Source: Bacteroidales bacterium
Lineage (GTDB): Bacteria; Bacteroidota; Bacteroidia; Bacteroidales; Paludibacteraceae
NCBI GenBank assembly: GCA_900769555.1
Contig: CAAGHA010000122.1
Location: forward strand, 25,767-89,766
Direction: 5' to 3'
DNA length: 64,000 bases
Below are positions 44,437-54,371 of the stretch, piece by piece. Numbering within the stretch: the first letter of the stretch is position 1; every line of letters starts with the position of its first letter. The position numbers and the translations under genes are program-made. The notes below the pieces were generated by a model. The model was given only the letters and a program-made list of their open reading frames with translations, was not told where the DNA came from and did no database searches.

Positions 44437-44515
44437 TTTAAATCTGTTTATAGTAATTATAATTATTTTATCCACGAACTGATTGTTCTTTTTCTTTCCC
44501 GTCAGAAAAACTATT

Positions 44516-45142
44516 CTATTTCTTTTTTCGGGATGAAAGTACCAAGTAGATAACAAAGATACAAAAGATTGCTACTCCGCCCCAAAATAGATAGGGTTTA
44601 TACTCTTGAATAGCACTAGACAACATCTCAGGAGGAACTATGCTATGCAACACATAACCAATGGTAGCCAAAATAATGTTCCAAAGGGTTGCTCCTAAAA
44701 AGGTATAAAATAAGAAAACCGGCATTTTCATCTTCGCCAATCCGGCCGGAATAGAAATCAATTGTCTGACAGCCGGCACCAAACGACCAATTAATGTTGA
44801 AGAGATACCGTGTTCCAAAAAGTATTTCTCCGAATACTCTATCTTCTCTTGAGAAAGAAGACAAGCTCTACCCAATCGACTCTCTGCAAATTTATAAATC
44901 ACAGGACGTCCTAAATAGTAGGCTAACATATAATTAACCAATGCTCCAATTAACGCTCCAAAAGAAGCCGACAAAACAACTCCAACAACATTCAACTCCC
45001 CGGCAGCCGCTTTGTATGCAGCAGGAGGTACAACTATTTCAGATGGGAATGGTATAAACGAACTCTCTATGGCCATTAAAATAGCCACAGTCCAATAATT
45101 CAAATTATCCAAACACCATTGAATAATATCTAATGATTCCAT
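44516..45142 (-). CDS. DedA family membrane protein
   Basis: 208 residues, about five hydrophobic segments. ESSFIPFPSEIVVPPAAY is the conserved E-x-x-x-P-x-P-x-E motif, and FLEHGISSTLIGRLVPAVRQLISIPAGLAKM is the R-x-x-P-x-x-R-x-x-x-x-x-x-A-G motif of the SNARE-associated (VTT) domain. DedA proteins are inner-membrane transporters thought to recycle undecaprenyl phosphate or phosphatidylethanolamine across the bilayer. A terminator-separated pgi gene lies upstream. Adjacent placement to the capsule locus may be coincidence. Confidence 0.9.
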   Translation of the reverse strand: MESLDIIQWCLDNLNYWTVAILMAIESSFIPFPSEIVVPPAAYKAAAGELNVVGVVLSASFGALIGALVNYMLAYYLGRPVIYKFAESRLGRACLLSQEKIEYSEKYFLEHGISSTLIGRLVPAVRQLISIPAGLAKMKMPVFLFYTFLGATLWNIILATIGYVLHSIVPPEMLSSAIQEYKPYLFWGGVAIFCIFVIYLVLSSRKKK

Positions 45143-45195
45143 AATTTGTTTCGTTTACGAATTCAACAACTTTCAAGCTATTTCTAAAAAAAAGG

Positions 45196-45230
45196 AAAAA
45201 GGTTGTGCCAATATAACGACACAACCTTTT
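45196..45230 (-). terminator. Terminator of pgi
   Basis: AAAAAGGTTGTG (45196-45207) pairs with CACAACCTTTT (45220-45230). On the minus strand the stem GGTTGTG...CACAACC is followed by TTTTTCCTTTTTTT. It starts 12 bp after the pgi stop. Confidence 0.85.
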
Positions 45231-45241
45231 ATCTCCTCTAA

Positions 45242-46603
45242 TTATTTATTAATTCTTGCTTGAATTGCTTTTGTTTCCTCTTCGTAACCAGGTTTTCCTA
45301 ACAACGCAAACATATTTTTCTTGTAAGCCTCAACACCTGGTTGGTTGAATGGATTTACACCCAACAAATAACCACTGATACCACAAGCTTTCTCGAAGAA
45401 GTAGAATAATTGACCGATGTAATACTCGTTCAAAGATGGCAAATTAATATGTAAATTAGGTACTTGACCATCAATATGCGCCAAAACAACACCCAATTCA
45501 GCCATTTTATTTACTTCATCTACACGTTTACCTGCCAAGAAATTCAAACCATCAAGATTTTCTTTATCTTCCGGAACAATCATCTTCTTGTTTGGACGTT
45601 TGATAGAGATTACAGTTTCAAAGATAGTACGTTCACCCTCTTGAACCCATTGACCCATAGAGTGCAAATCTGTAGAATAATCTACGGCTGCAGGGAAAAT
45701 TCCTTTAAATTCTTTTCCTTCTGACTCACCATACAATTGTTTCCACCACTCTCCAATATAATGTAATTTAGGGTGATAATTAACCAAAATCTCAATCTTT
45801 TTACCTTTTTGATACAACTCATTACGAACTGCTGCATAAACAGCTGCAGGGTTTTTCGCAAATGGAACATCCACACCGCACATCTCTTGCATTTTAGCAG
45901 CACCGGCTACCAATTTCTTAATGTCGAATCCTGCTACAGCAATAGGCAACAAACCTACCGGAGTCAACACAGAAAAACGACCACCTACATTGTCTGGAAT
46001 TACAAATGTCTTGTATCCTTCTTGTGTTGCTAATTTACGCAAAGCTCCTTTTGCTGCATCTGTAACAGCTACAATACGTTTTTGAGCTTCCTCTTTTCCT
46101 ACTTGCTCTTCCAATTGAGTCTTTAGCAAACGGAATGCCAACGCTGTTTCTGTAGTTGTTCCCGACTTAGAAATATTGATGATACCAAATTGTTTTCTCT
46201 TCAAAAATGCTGATAATTCTGCCAAATAATCTTCACTGATATTGTTTCCTGCATAAACGATTGCCGGATTCTTCTTGCTTTTTTGATAAGCAGCGAACGA
46301 GTTAGACAATGCATCAATAACCGCACGTGCACCCAAGTATGAACCACCGATACCGGCAACAACAACAACATCACAACGCGATCTTAAGTCATTGGCTGTT
46401 GCAATGATTTCGTCCATAAACGCCTCTGTAATAGATCCCGGCAATGTTAACCATCCTAAGAAATCATTTCCTTTCCCAGATCCATCATGCAACATTTTAA
46501 TGCACTCTTTTACTTTTGAATCATACGCGCTAACGCCTTGCTTTGAGACATACAAACCCTCGCAAGCGAATGCATTCTCAATGTTCAATTTCATGTTTTC
46601 CAT
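45242..46603 (-). CDS. pgi: Glucose-6-phosphate isomerase
   Basis: 453 residues, the short bacterial PGI form. It interconverts glucose and fructose 6-phosphates in glycolysis. [52 protein letters not shown] (SIS phosphate-binding) and [19 protein letters not shown] are all conserved. A second ATG three codons in (46594) is preceded by GGAAAA and could be the real start. It belongs to the Bacteroidales order lysS-gpsA-pgi, but a family A repeat now lies between it and gpsA. It has its own hairpin terminator. Confidence 0.95.
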   Translation of the reverse strand: MENMKLNIENAFACEGLYVSKQGVSAYDSKVKECIKMLHDGSGKGNDFLGWLTLPGSITEAFMDEIIATANDLRSRCDVVVVAGIGGSYLGARAVIDALSNSFAAYQKSKKNPAIVYAGNNISEDYLAELSAFLKRKQFGIINISKSGTTTETALAFRLLKTQLEEQVGKEEAQKRIVAVTDAAKGALRKLATQEGYKTFVIPDNVGGRFSVLTPVGLLPIAVAGFDIKKLVAGAAKMQEMCGVDVPFAKNPAAVYAAVRNELYQKGKKIEILVNYHPKLHYIGEWWKQLYGESEGKEFKGIFPAAVDYSTDLHSMGQWVQEGERTIFETVISIKRPNKKMIVPEDKENLDGLNFLAGKRVDEVNKMAELGVVLAHIDGQVPNLHINLPSLNEYYIGQLFYFFEKACGISGYLLGVNPFNQPGVEAYKKNMFALLGKPGYEEETKAIQARINK

Positions 46604-46640
46604 TTTTATTCTTTTATTCGTTATTAATAGCTAACCATAA

Positions 46641-46823
46641 GGTAAGTTCTAAAAATTAGGTCGAGATGATTTTGAAGAGCATTTTGTTTTGGTTGTTTCT
46701 ATTAAAAAGGAACGATGCGAGCATCGTAACTGAATGAATAGAAGCAGGATAAATAAAATGAATTCAAAAGCATCAAAAAAAATATTAAGTCTAAAACAAA
46801 AATCGTAATTTATAGAATTTACA
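46641..46823. repeat. Long-type family A repeat within the gpsA-pgi gap
   Basis: 183 bp from GGTAAGTTCTAAAAATTA to the degraded inverted end TAATTTATAGAATTTACA. It contains the palindrome ACGATGCGAGCATCGT (7-bp arms). Read in reverse it aligns almost along its whole length with the copy at 61779-61967, including GAATTCAAAAGCATC. Confidence 0.75.
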
Positions 46824-46876
46824 TATAGTTGTTCTTCAATCATTTTCCCTCTCTGTTCGATATTGAACCTGAAGGG

Positions 46877-47875
46877 TTATCGAATCAAATCGGTCAAAAC
46901 CTTTATTTCAATGGCTGGAGAAATTTTTCCATAAAGGATATTATACACAGCATTCAAAATCGGCATATTCACTTGATAATCCTTATTAATCTCATAAATA
47001 CACTTCGTTCCATAATATCCCTCCGCAATCATCTCCATCTCCAATTGTGCGGTCTTTACAGAATACCCCTTACCAATCATCGTTCCGAAAGTTCTGTTTC
47101 TACTGAATTTAGAGTATGCCGTAACCAAAAGATCTCCAAGATAAGCAGATTCATTGATATTTCGTTGTTTCTCATTAACAATGTTCAAGAAACGATTCAT
47201 CTCCTGGATAGCATTCGAAACCAAAACAGCCTGAAAATTATCTCCATACTTTAAGCCATGACAAATACCTGCTGCAATGGCATAAACATTTTTCAGAACC
47301 GATGCATACTCCAAACCAAAAACATCGTCAACAACAGCCGTTTTCACATAATTACAACGAAGCATATCAGCCAACATTTTTGAATTTTCTCTAGAAAAGC
47401 CGCCAATGGTCAAGTAGGATAATCTGTCCATAGCCACCTCCTCTGCATGGGAAGGTCCTGAGATTACCATTAAATTTTCCAATGGCACGTCATACACTTT
47501 ATGAAAATACTCTGAAACAACCAAATTATCCTCCGGTACAATTCCTTTGATGGCAGAAACTATCAGTTTATTTTTTAAAGAAACACGCAATTTCTTCAAA
47601 TGTTGCTTTAAAAAAGGAGACGGTGTTACAAAAATCAATATATCCGAATTTTTAACTACCTCATTAATATTTGCAGAAAAGTCAATTCTATCAACATCAA
47701 ACTGAGCAGCAGGCAAGTAAGAAGGATTTCGACCCAACTGTTTAAATTCATTTATCTGCTCCTTACGACGCATATACCAACCAATACGTCGTTCACGATT
47801 AGCCAAACAAATTTTAGCAATTGCAGTGGCCCAACTACCACCTCCCATCACAGCTATTTTAGGCGCATTCACCAT
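46877..47875 (-). CDS. gpsA: Glycerol-3-phosphate dehydrogenase [NAD(P)+]
   Basis: 332 residues. It reduces dihydroxyacetone phosphate to sn-glycerol 3-phosphate for phospholipid synthesis. AVMGGGSWATAIAKI (8-22) is the NAD-binding motif. VISAIKGIVPEDNLVVSEYF, SGPSHAEEVAM and the catalytic-Lys region EYASVLKNVYAIAAGICHGL are conserved. It starts 8 bp after lysS and shares its transcript. Confidence 0.95.
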   Translation of the reverse strand: MVNAPKIAVMGGGSWATAIAKICLANRERRIGWYMRRKEQINEFKQLGRNPSYLPAAQFDVDRIDFSANINEVVKNSDILIFVTPSPFLKQHLKKLRVSLKNKLIVSAIKGIVPEDNLVVSEYFHKVYDVPLENLMVISGPSHAEEVAMDRLSYLTIGGFSRENSKMLADMLRCNYVKTAVVDDVFGLEYASVLKNVYAIAAGICHGLKYGDNFQAVLVSNAIQEMNRFLNIVNEKQRNINESAYLGDLLVTAYSKFSRNRTFGTMIGKGYSVKTAQLEMEMIAEGYYGTKCIYEINKDYQVNMPILNAVYNILYGKISPAIEIKVLTDLIR

Positions 47876-47883
47876 AATAAAAT

Positions 47884-49434
47884 TTATTCGTTTTCACTCT
47901 CTTCCTGTTCTTCATTCGCTTTCGCCTTTTTTTCCGGACGCATTTGAGGGAAGAACAATACTTCTTGAATCGTAGTTTTTCCGGTAAGCAACATTACCAA
48001 ACGGTCAATACCGATACCAATTCCTGCTGTAGGAGGCATTCCATACTCCAAAGATCGCACAAAATCATAATCGATAAACATAGCCTCGTCATCTCCTTTT
48101 TCGGAAAGTCTCAACTGCTCTTGGAAACGTTCCATTTGATCAATAGGATCATTCAACTCAGAATAAGCATTCGCCAACTCTTTTCCATTAACCATCAACT
48201 CAAAACGCTCGGTTAATCCTGCTTTTGAACGATGCATCTTTGTCAACGGAGACATCTCTACCGGATAATCGGTTATGAAAGTGGGTTGAATATATGACCC
48301 TTCACAGAACTCGCCAAAAATCTCATCAATCATCTTTCCTTTACCCATCGTTTCATCCACTTCCAATTTCAACTCTTTACAGATAGCACGAATCTCATCT
48401 TCAGATTTTCCATCCAAATCATATCCTGTTTTTTCTTTGATAGAATCCAAAATAGAGATTCTCTTAAATGGAGCTTTGAAACTGATTACATTTTCCCCAA
48501 TCGTTGTTTCATAACAACCATTTACTTCAAAACAAATCTTTTCCAACAATTTTTCAGTAAAACTCATCATCCAATTGTAATCTTTGTATTGAACATATAA
48601 TTCCATACAAGTAAACTCTGGATTATGAGTCTTGTCCATACCCTCATTTCTGAAGTTTTTACCGATTTCATAAACCCCTTCAAAACCTCCAACAATCAAT
48701 CGTTTCAAATATAATTCGGTTGCAATACGAAGATATAAATCAACATCCAAGGTATTATGATGAGTGATAAACGGACGAGCTGCGGCACCTCCTGCCAACG
48801 ACTGTAAAATAGGTGTTTCCACCTCTGTATAACCTGCCTCATCCAACTGATCTCTCAAAGATTTGATTATTTTCGATCTTTTAAGGAATACCTCTTTCAC
48901 ACCTTCATTCACCACCAAATCAACATAACGTTGACGGTATCTTAACTCGGGATCATCGAATGAGTCATAGGCAACACCATCTTTGTATTTAACAATAGGA
49001 AGAGGGCGTAATGATTTACTAAGCACAGTTATCTCTGAAGCATGAACAGAGATTTCACCCATTTGGGTTCTAAATACATATCCTTTAATTCCAATGAAAT
49101 CACCAATGTCCAATAATTTTTTGAAAACGACATTGTACATATCTTTATTTTCGTCCGGACAAATTTCGTCACGTGAAATATAGATTTGAATACGTCCTTT
49201 ACTATCTTGCAACTCCATAAAAGAAGCCTTCCCCATGATACGTCTCGTCATGATTCGACCGGCAACAGTCACTTCTCTTTGCGGTGCATCATCTTGGAAT
49301 TCACTTTTAATATCTGTAGAATAGGCATTCACAACATATTCTGCAGCCGGGTAGGGCTCAATCCCCATCGCTTTTAGGCTTTTTAAACTCTCTCTACGAA
49401 GAATCTCTTGTTCGCTCAATTCTAAAATACTCAT
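47884..49434 (-). CDS. lysS: Lysyl-tRNA synthetase (class II)
   Basis: 516 residues. The N-terminal OB-fold anticodon-binding domain ([23 protein letters not shown]) precedes the class II catalytic core with motif 2 ([18 protein letters not shown]) and motif 3 ([26 protein letters not shown]). The end is rich in Lys and Glu ([16 protein letters not shown]). It starts the lysS-gpsA pair, with pgi after a repeat, and is preceded by a family A repeat at 49464. Length is close to the usual 500-580 aa. Confidence 0.97.
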   Translation of the reverse strand: MSILELSEQEILRRESLKSLKAMGIEPYPAAEYVVNAYSTDIKSEFQDDAPQREVTVAGRIMTRRIMGKASFMELQDSKGRIQIYISRDEICPDENKDMYNVVFKKLLDIGDFIGIKGYVFRTQMGEISVHASEITVLSKSLRPLPIVKYKDGVAYDSFDDPELRYRQRYVDLVVNEGVKEVFLKRSKIIKSLRDQLDEAGYTEVETPILQSLAGGAAARPFITHHNTLDVDLYLRIATELYLKRLIVGGFEGVYEIGKNFRNEGMDKTHNPEFTCMELYVQYKDYNWMMSFTEKLLEKICFEVNGCYETTIGENVISFKAPFKRISILDSIKEKTGYDLDGKSEDEIRAICKELKLEVDETMGKGKMIDEIFGEFCEGSYIQPTFITDYPVEMSPLTKMHRSKAGLTERFELMVNGKELANAYSELNDPIDQMERFQEQLRLSEKGDDEAMFIDYDFVRSLEYGMPPTAGIGIGIDRLVMLLTGKTTIQEVLFFPQMRPEKKAKANEEQEESENE

Positions 49435-49463
49435 TATAATAGCATTAATCGTTAATCAATTTA

Positions 49464-49556
49464 GGCGACTTCTATAAATTACGATTTTCTTTTTTAATCA
49501 TAAACCTTATTTCGGATGCTTTTGGATTCATCTCGACATAATTTACAGAAACAACC
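49464..49556. repeat. Family A repeat with exact target-site duplication
   Basis: 93 bp from GGCGACTTCTATAAATTACG to the inverted CATAATTTACAGAAACAACC. It is flanked by TTTA on both sides (49460-49463 and 49557-49560), so transposition is supported. Confidence 0.75.
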
Positions 49557-49576
49557 TTTAATTATATTTCGGATAG

Positions 49577-50440
49577 TTATCCATTATCATTTGGCAATAC
49601 ACTTGGCCACGGATTTTCTGTAATTCCGGCCATCTCCACCATTTTAGCATGCACTCGATCTCTCAACTCATCAACCGAATCCTTACGTGGCAAATCTAAA
49701 TTTGGGAAAATCGGTTCTCCTACTGTTATCGTAAACAATGGCATATTTTTGTTAAACAACTTATAAAAACCCGTCCTTTCTCGATAGGTAATCACCATTG
49801 GAACAATTGGAATTTTGTATTTGTAAGAGAATGTAAAAGCGCCTTTTCGGAATGGGCGTATAGGCTTATAAAAATCCCAACGGCACTCTTCCGGAAAGAC
49901 ATGAATCCATTTTTTTTGCTCATGCAAAGAGTCAAAAGCCTCATTAAATTTTTTCAATCCCGACATACTGGTAGGCACTGGAATACCACATGCAGCACGC
50001 ATATTATCACGCTCATAAGTATTAAAATTCTCGCCCCAACCAGGGAACCACAAATTGGACTGTCCTGAAGCTTGCCATACCGCAAGAAAATCCCAACGAT
50101 AAGCATGATTAGCAACTGTCACAGCTCCATTTTTCAAGGCTTCTCTATGTTTTTTTAAAACCTCTCTATTTTTAATTCGAAGTCCAAAAATCAATGGATT
50201 AACCCAAAAACAAACACCAAAGGCTCTGATTCGACCAAAAAAACGGGAAAACCTTGCTTTGAAAGAATTATCTATATACGGATAATTTTCATCAAACACA
50301 TGATCATAAATAAAGTCATACTTTAAACGATGATAAAAAGGGTTGTCCTCCGGGAAAGTATTTTCCACATCAGGAACATAGACTCCCTCCTTTACTTTCA
50401 TCATTTTATATCTTTTATTCTCAAAACAAGATTGTGCCAT
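49577..50440 (-). CDS. Lysophospholipid acyltransferase family protein (PlsC-like)
   Basis: 287 residues. The catalytic motif is H-x4-D in VANHAYRWDFLAV (about 119), followed by VFPEECRWDFYKPIRPFRKGAFTFSYKYKIPIVPMVITY, the P-E-G/E-x-R and glycine-lysine phosphate-binding loops of acyl-glycerophosphate acyltransferases. It adds a second acyl chain to lysophosphatidic acid or a related lipid at the inner membrane. There is no clear N-terminal membrane helix other than FGVCFWVNPLIFG. It follows the metallo-hydrolase gene by 12 bp. Confidence 0.82.
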   Translation of the reverse strand: MAQSCFENKRYKMMKVKEGVYVPDVENTFPEDNPFYHRLKYDFIYDHVFDENYPYIDNSFKARFSRFFGRIRAFGVCFWVNPLIFGLRIKNREVLKKHREALKNGAVTVANHAYRWDFLAVWQASGQSNLWFPGWGENFNTYERDNMRAACGIPVPTSMSGLKKFNEAFDSLHEQKKWIHVFPEECRWDFYKPIRPFRKGAFTFSYKYKIPIVPMVITYRERTGFYKLFNKNMPLFTITVGEPIFPNLDLPRKDSVDELRDRVHAKMVEMAGITENPWPSVLPNDNG

Positions 50441-50452
50441 AATTATAATATT

Positions 50453-51112
50453 TTAAATCTCTTTCTTACAAATTTTCAAATGAGGATTATTCAATCTCTC
50501 TTCCCAAACAGTAGAGGCATCACCATGTCCACTATAAAGTGCAGTATCATCAGGCAAAGACATAATCTTCTCTGTAATACTCTTGATTAATGTATCATAA
50601 TTTCCTCTGTGCAAATCAGTCCTTCCTACTTCTCCCTCCAAAATAGTATCTCCAATAAAGGCGCATTTAGAAGCCTCATCATAAAACGCCAAACTGCCCG
50701 GAGAATGCCCAGGAACATGCAATACTTTCAAATGAATATCCCCTACTGAAACAACATCCCCCTCCTTCAATTTATTTGAAAGAGGCAAAGCATCATCATC
50801 CAATGGCATATCAAATAATGCCAATAAATCTGTATAGTGATTCAAGAAAAACATATCCTCTTTAGACCCTTCTGCTCCTATACCAAAAGTCTCTTGAACA
50901 AAGCGATTCCCATACACATGATCAAAATGCAAATGGGTATTCAGCAACCTCACCAAATGAATATTATTGGATTCTATATACTCTTTCAACATCATTCGCT
51001 CCTCCATAGATTGACAACCGGGATCTATAATAATTGCATCCCGAGTTTCCTCATCTATTAGCAAGTACGTATTAACTTGTAACTGATTGAACCTAAAAAT
51101 CTTCAATTCCAT
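50453..51112 (-). CDS. Metallo-beta-lactamase fold hydrolase (glyoxalase II-like)
   Basis: 219 residues with the chosen start. The metal motif THLHFDHVYG (H-x-H-x-D-H) is near residue 62, VPGHSPGSLAFYD holds the third His, FIGDTILEG has the bridging Asp and YSGHGDAST the last His. The family hydrolyses thioesters such as S-lactoylglutathione or related substrates. The short form without the C-terminal glyoxalase helix domain is commonly assigned broadly. The start is ATG 51112 (MELKIF), because a longer reading from 51175 would include the -7 box TATATTTG at 51148-51141. Confidence 0.85.
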   Translation of the reverse strand: MELKIFRFNQLQVNTYLLIDEETRDAIIIDPGCQSMEERMMLKEYIESNNIHLVRLLNTHLHFDHVYGNRFVQETFGIGAEGSKEDMFFLNHYTDLLALFDMPLDDDALPLSNKLKEGDVVSVGDIHLKVLHVPGHSPGSLAFYDEASKCAFIGDTILEGEVGRTDLHRGNYDTLIKSITEKIMSLPDDTALYSGHGDASTVWEERLNNPHLKICKKEI

Positions 51113-51140
51113 ATCAGTGCATTTCTTTTCAATATTTTGC

Positions 51141-51148
51141 AAATATAC
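51141..51148 (-). promoter_or_regulatory. Putative -7 box of the MBL-hydrolase gene
   Basis: TATATTTG on the minus strand, 28 bp before the ATG at 51112. The -33 element is poor. Confidence 0.45.
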
Positions 51149-51319
51149 GACAAAATAACGAAATACGATGCGCATTTATAGGAAATACACGATAAGCGCA
51201 TCAAATTTTTGATTTAACGAAACCAATGGAGGGTGAAATAAATTTCTAAAACCGAGAAAACAGATAGTATAAAAACAATAAAAAGTGTGAAAAGACAAAC
51301 TGAAGAAATAATTACTTAT

Positions 51320-51376
51320 GGCAGGTTCTATAAATTCATTTCGCAGAACTTTTGAATTTATTTCGAATAGATTGTT
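51320..51376. repeat. Partial family A repeat
   Basis: GGCAGGTTCTATAAATTCAT at about 51321 begins a decayed copy that runs into GAATTTATTTCGAATAGATTG. No matching right end is seen. Confidence 0.4.
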
Positions 51377-51431
51377 GTTCAAAAAAAGGAGAATTATCTA
51401 TATTGCTTTCACTGCAAAATAGTTAAAATTA

Positions 51432-51474
51432 AAAGTGAGACCATATCTAAATTTAACCGACATAGTCTCACTTT
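51432..51474 (-). terminator. Terminator of the GH3-HAD pair
   Basis: AAAGTGAGAC (51432-51441) pairs with GTCTCACTTT (51465-51474), extended inward by AT pairs. On the minus strand it is followed by TTAATTTTAACT. It begins 26 bp after the HAD gene's stop. Confidence 0.7.
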
Positions 51475-51499
51475 ATACTTAAAGTAACCAATATTTCGA

Positions 51500-52183
51500 T
51501 TACATCATCATAACTTGTTTTGCAAACTCATTCCAAAACAAAAAAGGATAGTTTACATCATCTGTAACCTTATCATTTTTCTTAATCCTGACAAACTTTG
51601 CCCCGCAAGAAAATGCAGACTCACCATCAGTATCTCCCCTATCTCCCACCATTAGAATCTCTTCGCAAGAGACACCTAACGCCTGAGCGATTTCAAGCAT
51701 TGGTCTTCGTGCCGGTTTAAAAGCCCCCATTGTAGGCGCACACCAACAACGAGTAGTCAAATTTTCCGGCAATCCCACAGCTCTCATTCGTTGCGGAAGC
51801 ATTGGATAATCCGAATAAACTGCCGTCAAAATACCCTTTGACTCAAACTTTGCAAAAACATCTTCCACTTTTTCATGAGCAAAATAATGTTTTTCCAAAA
51901 CAGATATAAAACGTGTCATAAAAACATTTTCATACCACTCTTTTGCCGAATCCAAAGAACTATTTCTTGCTTTTGCCAAACGCCCATAGAACTCTTTTTC
52001 AAAATCCTCTCTCGTATTCAAATCAATCCCCATCATCTCTTTACGAATTGAGCGTTCTTTCTTCATAAGAAAAATCTCAAATAAGTTTGCCAAAACAAAC
52101 CAAAACGGGAAACGCTTATTGTTATACAATGTTCCATCAAAATCAAAAACAACAGCCTTAATCCCCTTAAAGTCAACGTTCAT
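51500..52183 (-). CDS. HAD-superfamily phosphatase
   Basis: 227 residues. Motif I VFDFDGTLY (13-21), motif II in AVYSDYPMLP, motif III Lys near GAFKPARRP and motif IV GDRGDTDGES are all present. A helical cap (about 30-115) makes it a subfamily I phosphatase. Substrate unknown. It begins 15 bp after the GH3 gene and probably shares its transcript. Confidence 0.85.
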   Translation of the reverse strand: MNVDFKGIKAVVFDFDGTLYNNKRFPFWFVLANLFEIFLMKKERSIRKEMMGIDLNTREDFEKEFYGRLAKARNSSLDSAKEWYENVFMTRFISVLEKHYFAHEKVEDVFAKFESKGILTAVYSDYPMLPQRMRAVGLPENLTTRCWCAPTMGAFKPARRPMLEIAQALGVSCEEILMVGDRGDTDGESAFSCGAKFVRIKKNDKVTDDVNYPFLFWNEFAKQVMMM

Positions 52184-52198
52184 CTCTACTTACTACAA

Positions 52199-53908
52199 TT
52201 ACTTTTTTACCAAATCTTTAAATTTAGCATGACGAGCCTCATCCTGAAGCAGCAAGTTCAATTTAAACTGACCATCACGAGCTCCTTCATCTATACAACG
52301 TGCTTTAAATTTCTCGAAAGATTCAGAAACCAATATATGAGTATATGGATCATGAACACGCAACGAATCACGTTTTGCTTCATACTCCATATTGCATTTT
52401 TTCAATTTTGCATCAACCACTTTCGTGAATTTCTCAGCCTCTTCTTGAGACATATTTTCGTTTTCAAACTCATAATAGAAACGATAAGCTGAAACGCTCA
52501 TATCAGCAAAACCGATAAAGAATTTAACCGGCATATTTAACTCTTTTGCAGTCTCCTCCACCGCTTTGGTAAACTGAGTCTCATGCAATTTTTCTCCTGT
52601 CATAGTAACAATTCCATTGATTTTTTGCACCATGTGTACCTTTGGAATTGTTCCATAAAAACCTTCAACCTCTAACAAATCGCTCATTGTATAACGATAC
52701 AAACCTGCCCATGTGGTAACATAAGGACAATATTGCTTTCCTATCTCTAACTCATGCAACTGTAAGAATTTAGGATTTTCACTCTCAAGGTCACTCTTCT
52801 CAACAAACTCAAAATAGTGCATATGAGGAAACAATACTGTTCCATTTGTCTCATCCAAAACCAAACCTGCACGACATTCAGAAGAGAAATAACTAAACTC
52901 TTGATGCATCATTTGAGAAGGGAACGAATCTTTAAATTTATCCAAATAAAACTTGGTATTACCACACTTCCATGTATTCAAAATTTGCATATCCGGCCAA
53001 TAATGTTTTGGAAGAACTGTTCCATATTTTGCTTTCAAATCCCTCAACTCCTTCGCACGTTCCGGATTAGGTTTCAAGTTCTTCGCTTTAATGATATTTT
53101 GTCTGATATCTTCCGGAATATCTACCTTTCTACTAATTGTTCCTTTTTCAATATCATCCACATAATCATCAAAAAACTCATTTACATTCTTTTGCATTTC
53201 AACAATAGTAGAAGGATTGGCAGTAACTACCAAATGAACATTATGCTCAATTCCTAAACGCATAATTGCATAATAGCGAGCTTTATAATCCGAAATCGAG
53301 AATACGTCTGCCGGTGCAGTGTAAATCACCTTGATAAATTCCGGACAATCTCGTTGTGTAACTCCTGATACAGAACCAAAAACTGTTCCATCCGGAGCTG
53401 CACCTTCTATTGCCTTTCCAACTATCGAAACAATAGGACCTTCAAATACTTTTGGACGATTCTTAATAAAAGAATACAACCAAACTTTGGTCATCTTACT
53501 ATAAACATTCGAATAATATTCATTGGTAATAGGAATCCACTTAGGCTCACTTGTTGTTCCTGAAGTAGTTGCATACATTTTGGGTTTTCCTGGGAAAAGC
53601 ACATCCGACTCTCCGTTCTTATGACGCTCTACATACGGACGAAAATCCTCATAATCATTCGATTTTACATTTTCCTGATAACGTTTAAATAATTCGTCTG
53701 CTGTTTTTGCTTCTAAAATCTTCGCAAAATTATGCTCTTTTCCATAAACAGAATCTTTTGCATATTCCAATATTTGACGAAGTGTCTTTTCTTGCGCTTT
53801 TTTACAATTTTTTGAAGCTTTATCCAATTTCATCCATTGAATTTTTCCTGCAATGGACAAGAGTGTGTTGATTTTCCACAATCCTTTAGTTTTTGGCTTA
53901 CTACTCAT
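52199..53908 (-). CDS. GH3 family protein (acyl-adenylate/acyl acid-amido synthetase fold)
   Basis: 569 residues of the GH3 auxin-responsive promoter family, a branch of adenylate-forming enzymes. The N-terminal SVYGKEHNF, the P-loop-like ATTSGTTSEPKWIPIT (about 112) and the C-terminal LVSESFEKFKARCIDEGARDGQFKLNLLLQDEARHAKF are family features. Plant GH3 proteins conjugate jasmonate or auxin to amino acids. The bacterial homologues are widespread in Bacteroidota and their substrates are unknown. The HAD phosphatase follows it by 15 bp in the same unit. Confidence 0.85.
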   Translation of the reverse strand: MSSKPKTKGLWKINTLLSIAGKIQWMKLDKASKNCKKAQEKTLRQILEYAKDSVYGKEHNFAKILEAKTADELFKRYQENVKSNDYEDFRPYVERHKNGESDVLFPGKPKMYATTSGTTSEPKWIPITNEYYSNVYSKMTKVWLYSFIKNRPKVFEGPIVSIVGKAIEGAAPDGTVFGSVSGVTQRDCPEFIKVIYTAPADVFSISDYKARYYAIMRLGIEHNVHLVVTANPSTIVEMQKNVNEFFDDYVDDIEKGTISRKVDIPEDIRQNIIKAKNLKPNPERAKELRDLKAKYGTVLPKHYWPDMQILNTWKCGNTKFYLDKFKDSFPSQMMHQEFSYFSSECRAGLVLDETNGTVLFPHMHYFEFVEKSDLESENPKFLQLHELEIGKQYCPYVTTWAGLYRYTMSDLLEVEGFYGTIPKVHMVQKINGIVTMTGEKLHETQFTKAVEETAKELNMPVKFFIGFADMSVSAYRFYYEFENENMSQEEAEKFTKVVDAKLKKCNMEYEAKRDSLRVHDPYTHILVSESFEKFKARCIDEGARDGQFKLNLLLQDEARHAKFKDLVKK

Positions 53909-54203
53909 AACGTATTTTATTGATTACTAATTTCAAATTTGGGCGCTAAAATAATAAAAATTAGCCAAAAAACATTCCATTTGTAAAAATATTTAACATA
54001 AAACGAAATTTAGGATATAAAAAAGGAATTACAAACAAAACAAATTATTCTCCGAATTCTTTTATATCTTAACTTTATATCGAACTTTTTTAGTTTTGAA
54101 TCTCTCTATGGTAATATGCTGCAACAAAATTCTAACGACACAATTGGTATATTCGTTAAATTGAGTTCGAAACGATTTAACGTGAGTTAAATATAATATT
54201 TAT

Positions 54204-54325
54204 GGTAAGTTCTATATATTCATTCGGTTGAATTTTCGAATTTATTTCGAGTAAACACTTTAAATTTCTAATGGTAAATAGAACTTATTGCATTTAAACA
54301 AAAGTCGTAATTTATAGAAGTTACC
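54204..54325. repeat. Family A repeat with exact target-site duplication
   Basis: 122 bp from GGTAAGTTCTATATATTCAT to the inverted GTAATTTATAGAAGTTACC. Flanked by TTAT at 54200-54203 and 54326-54329. It lies in the 463-bp gap between the GH3 and ettA genes, which otherwise holds nothing recognised. Confidence 0.75.
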
Positions 54326-54371
54326 TTATATCTAACTCACGTTAATATATTGAAACGATCAGAACACCCAA

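Noticed and set aside
50453..51175. Longer N-terminus for the MBL-fold hydrolase
   Set aside because: The additional 21 codons contain the -7 box TATATTTG, and the homologous protein start fits MELKIF at 51112.
51176..51382. Minus-strand 68-codon frame upstream of the MBL-hydrolase gene
   Set aside because: It runs through a family A repeat fragment, has no homology pattern and would overlap the predicted promoter region.
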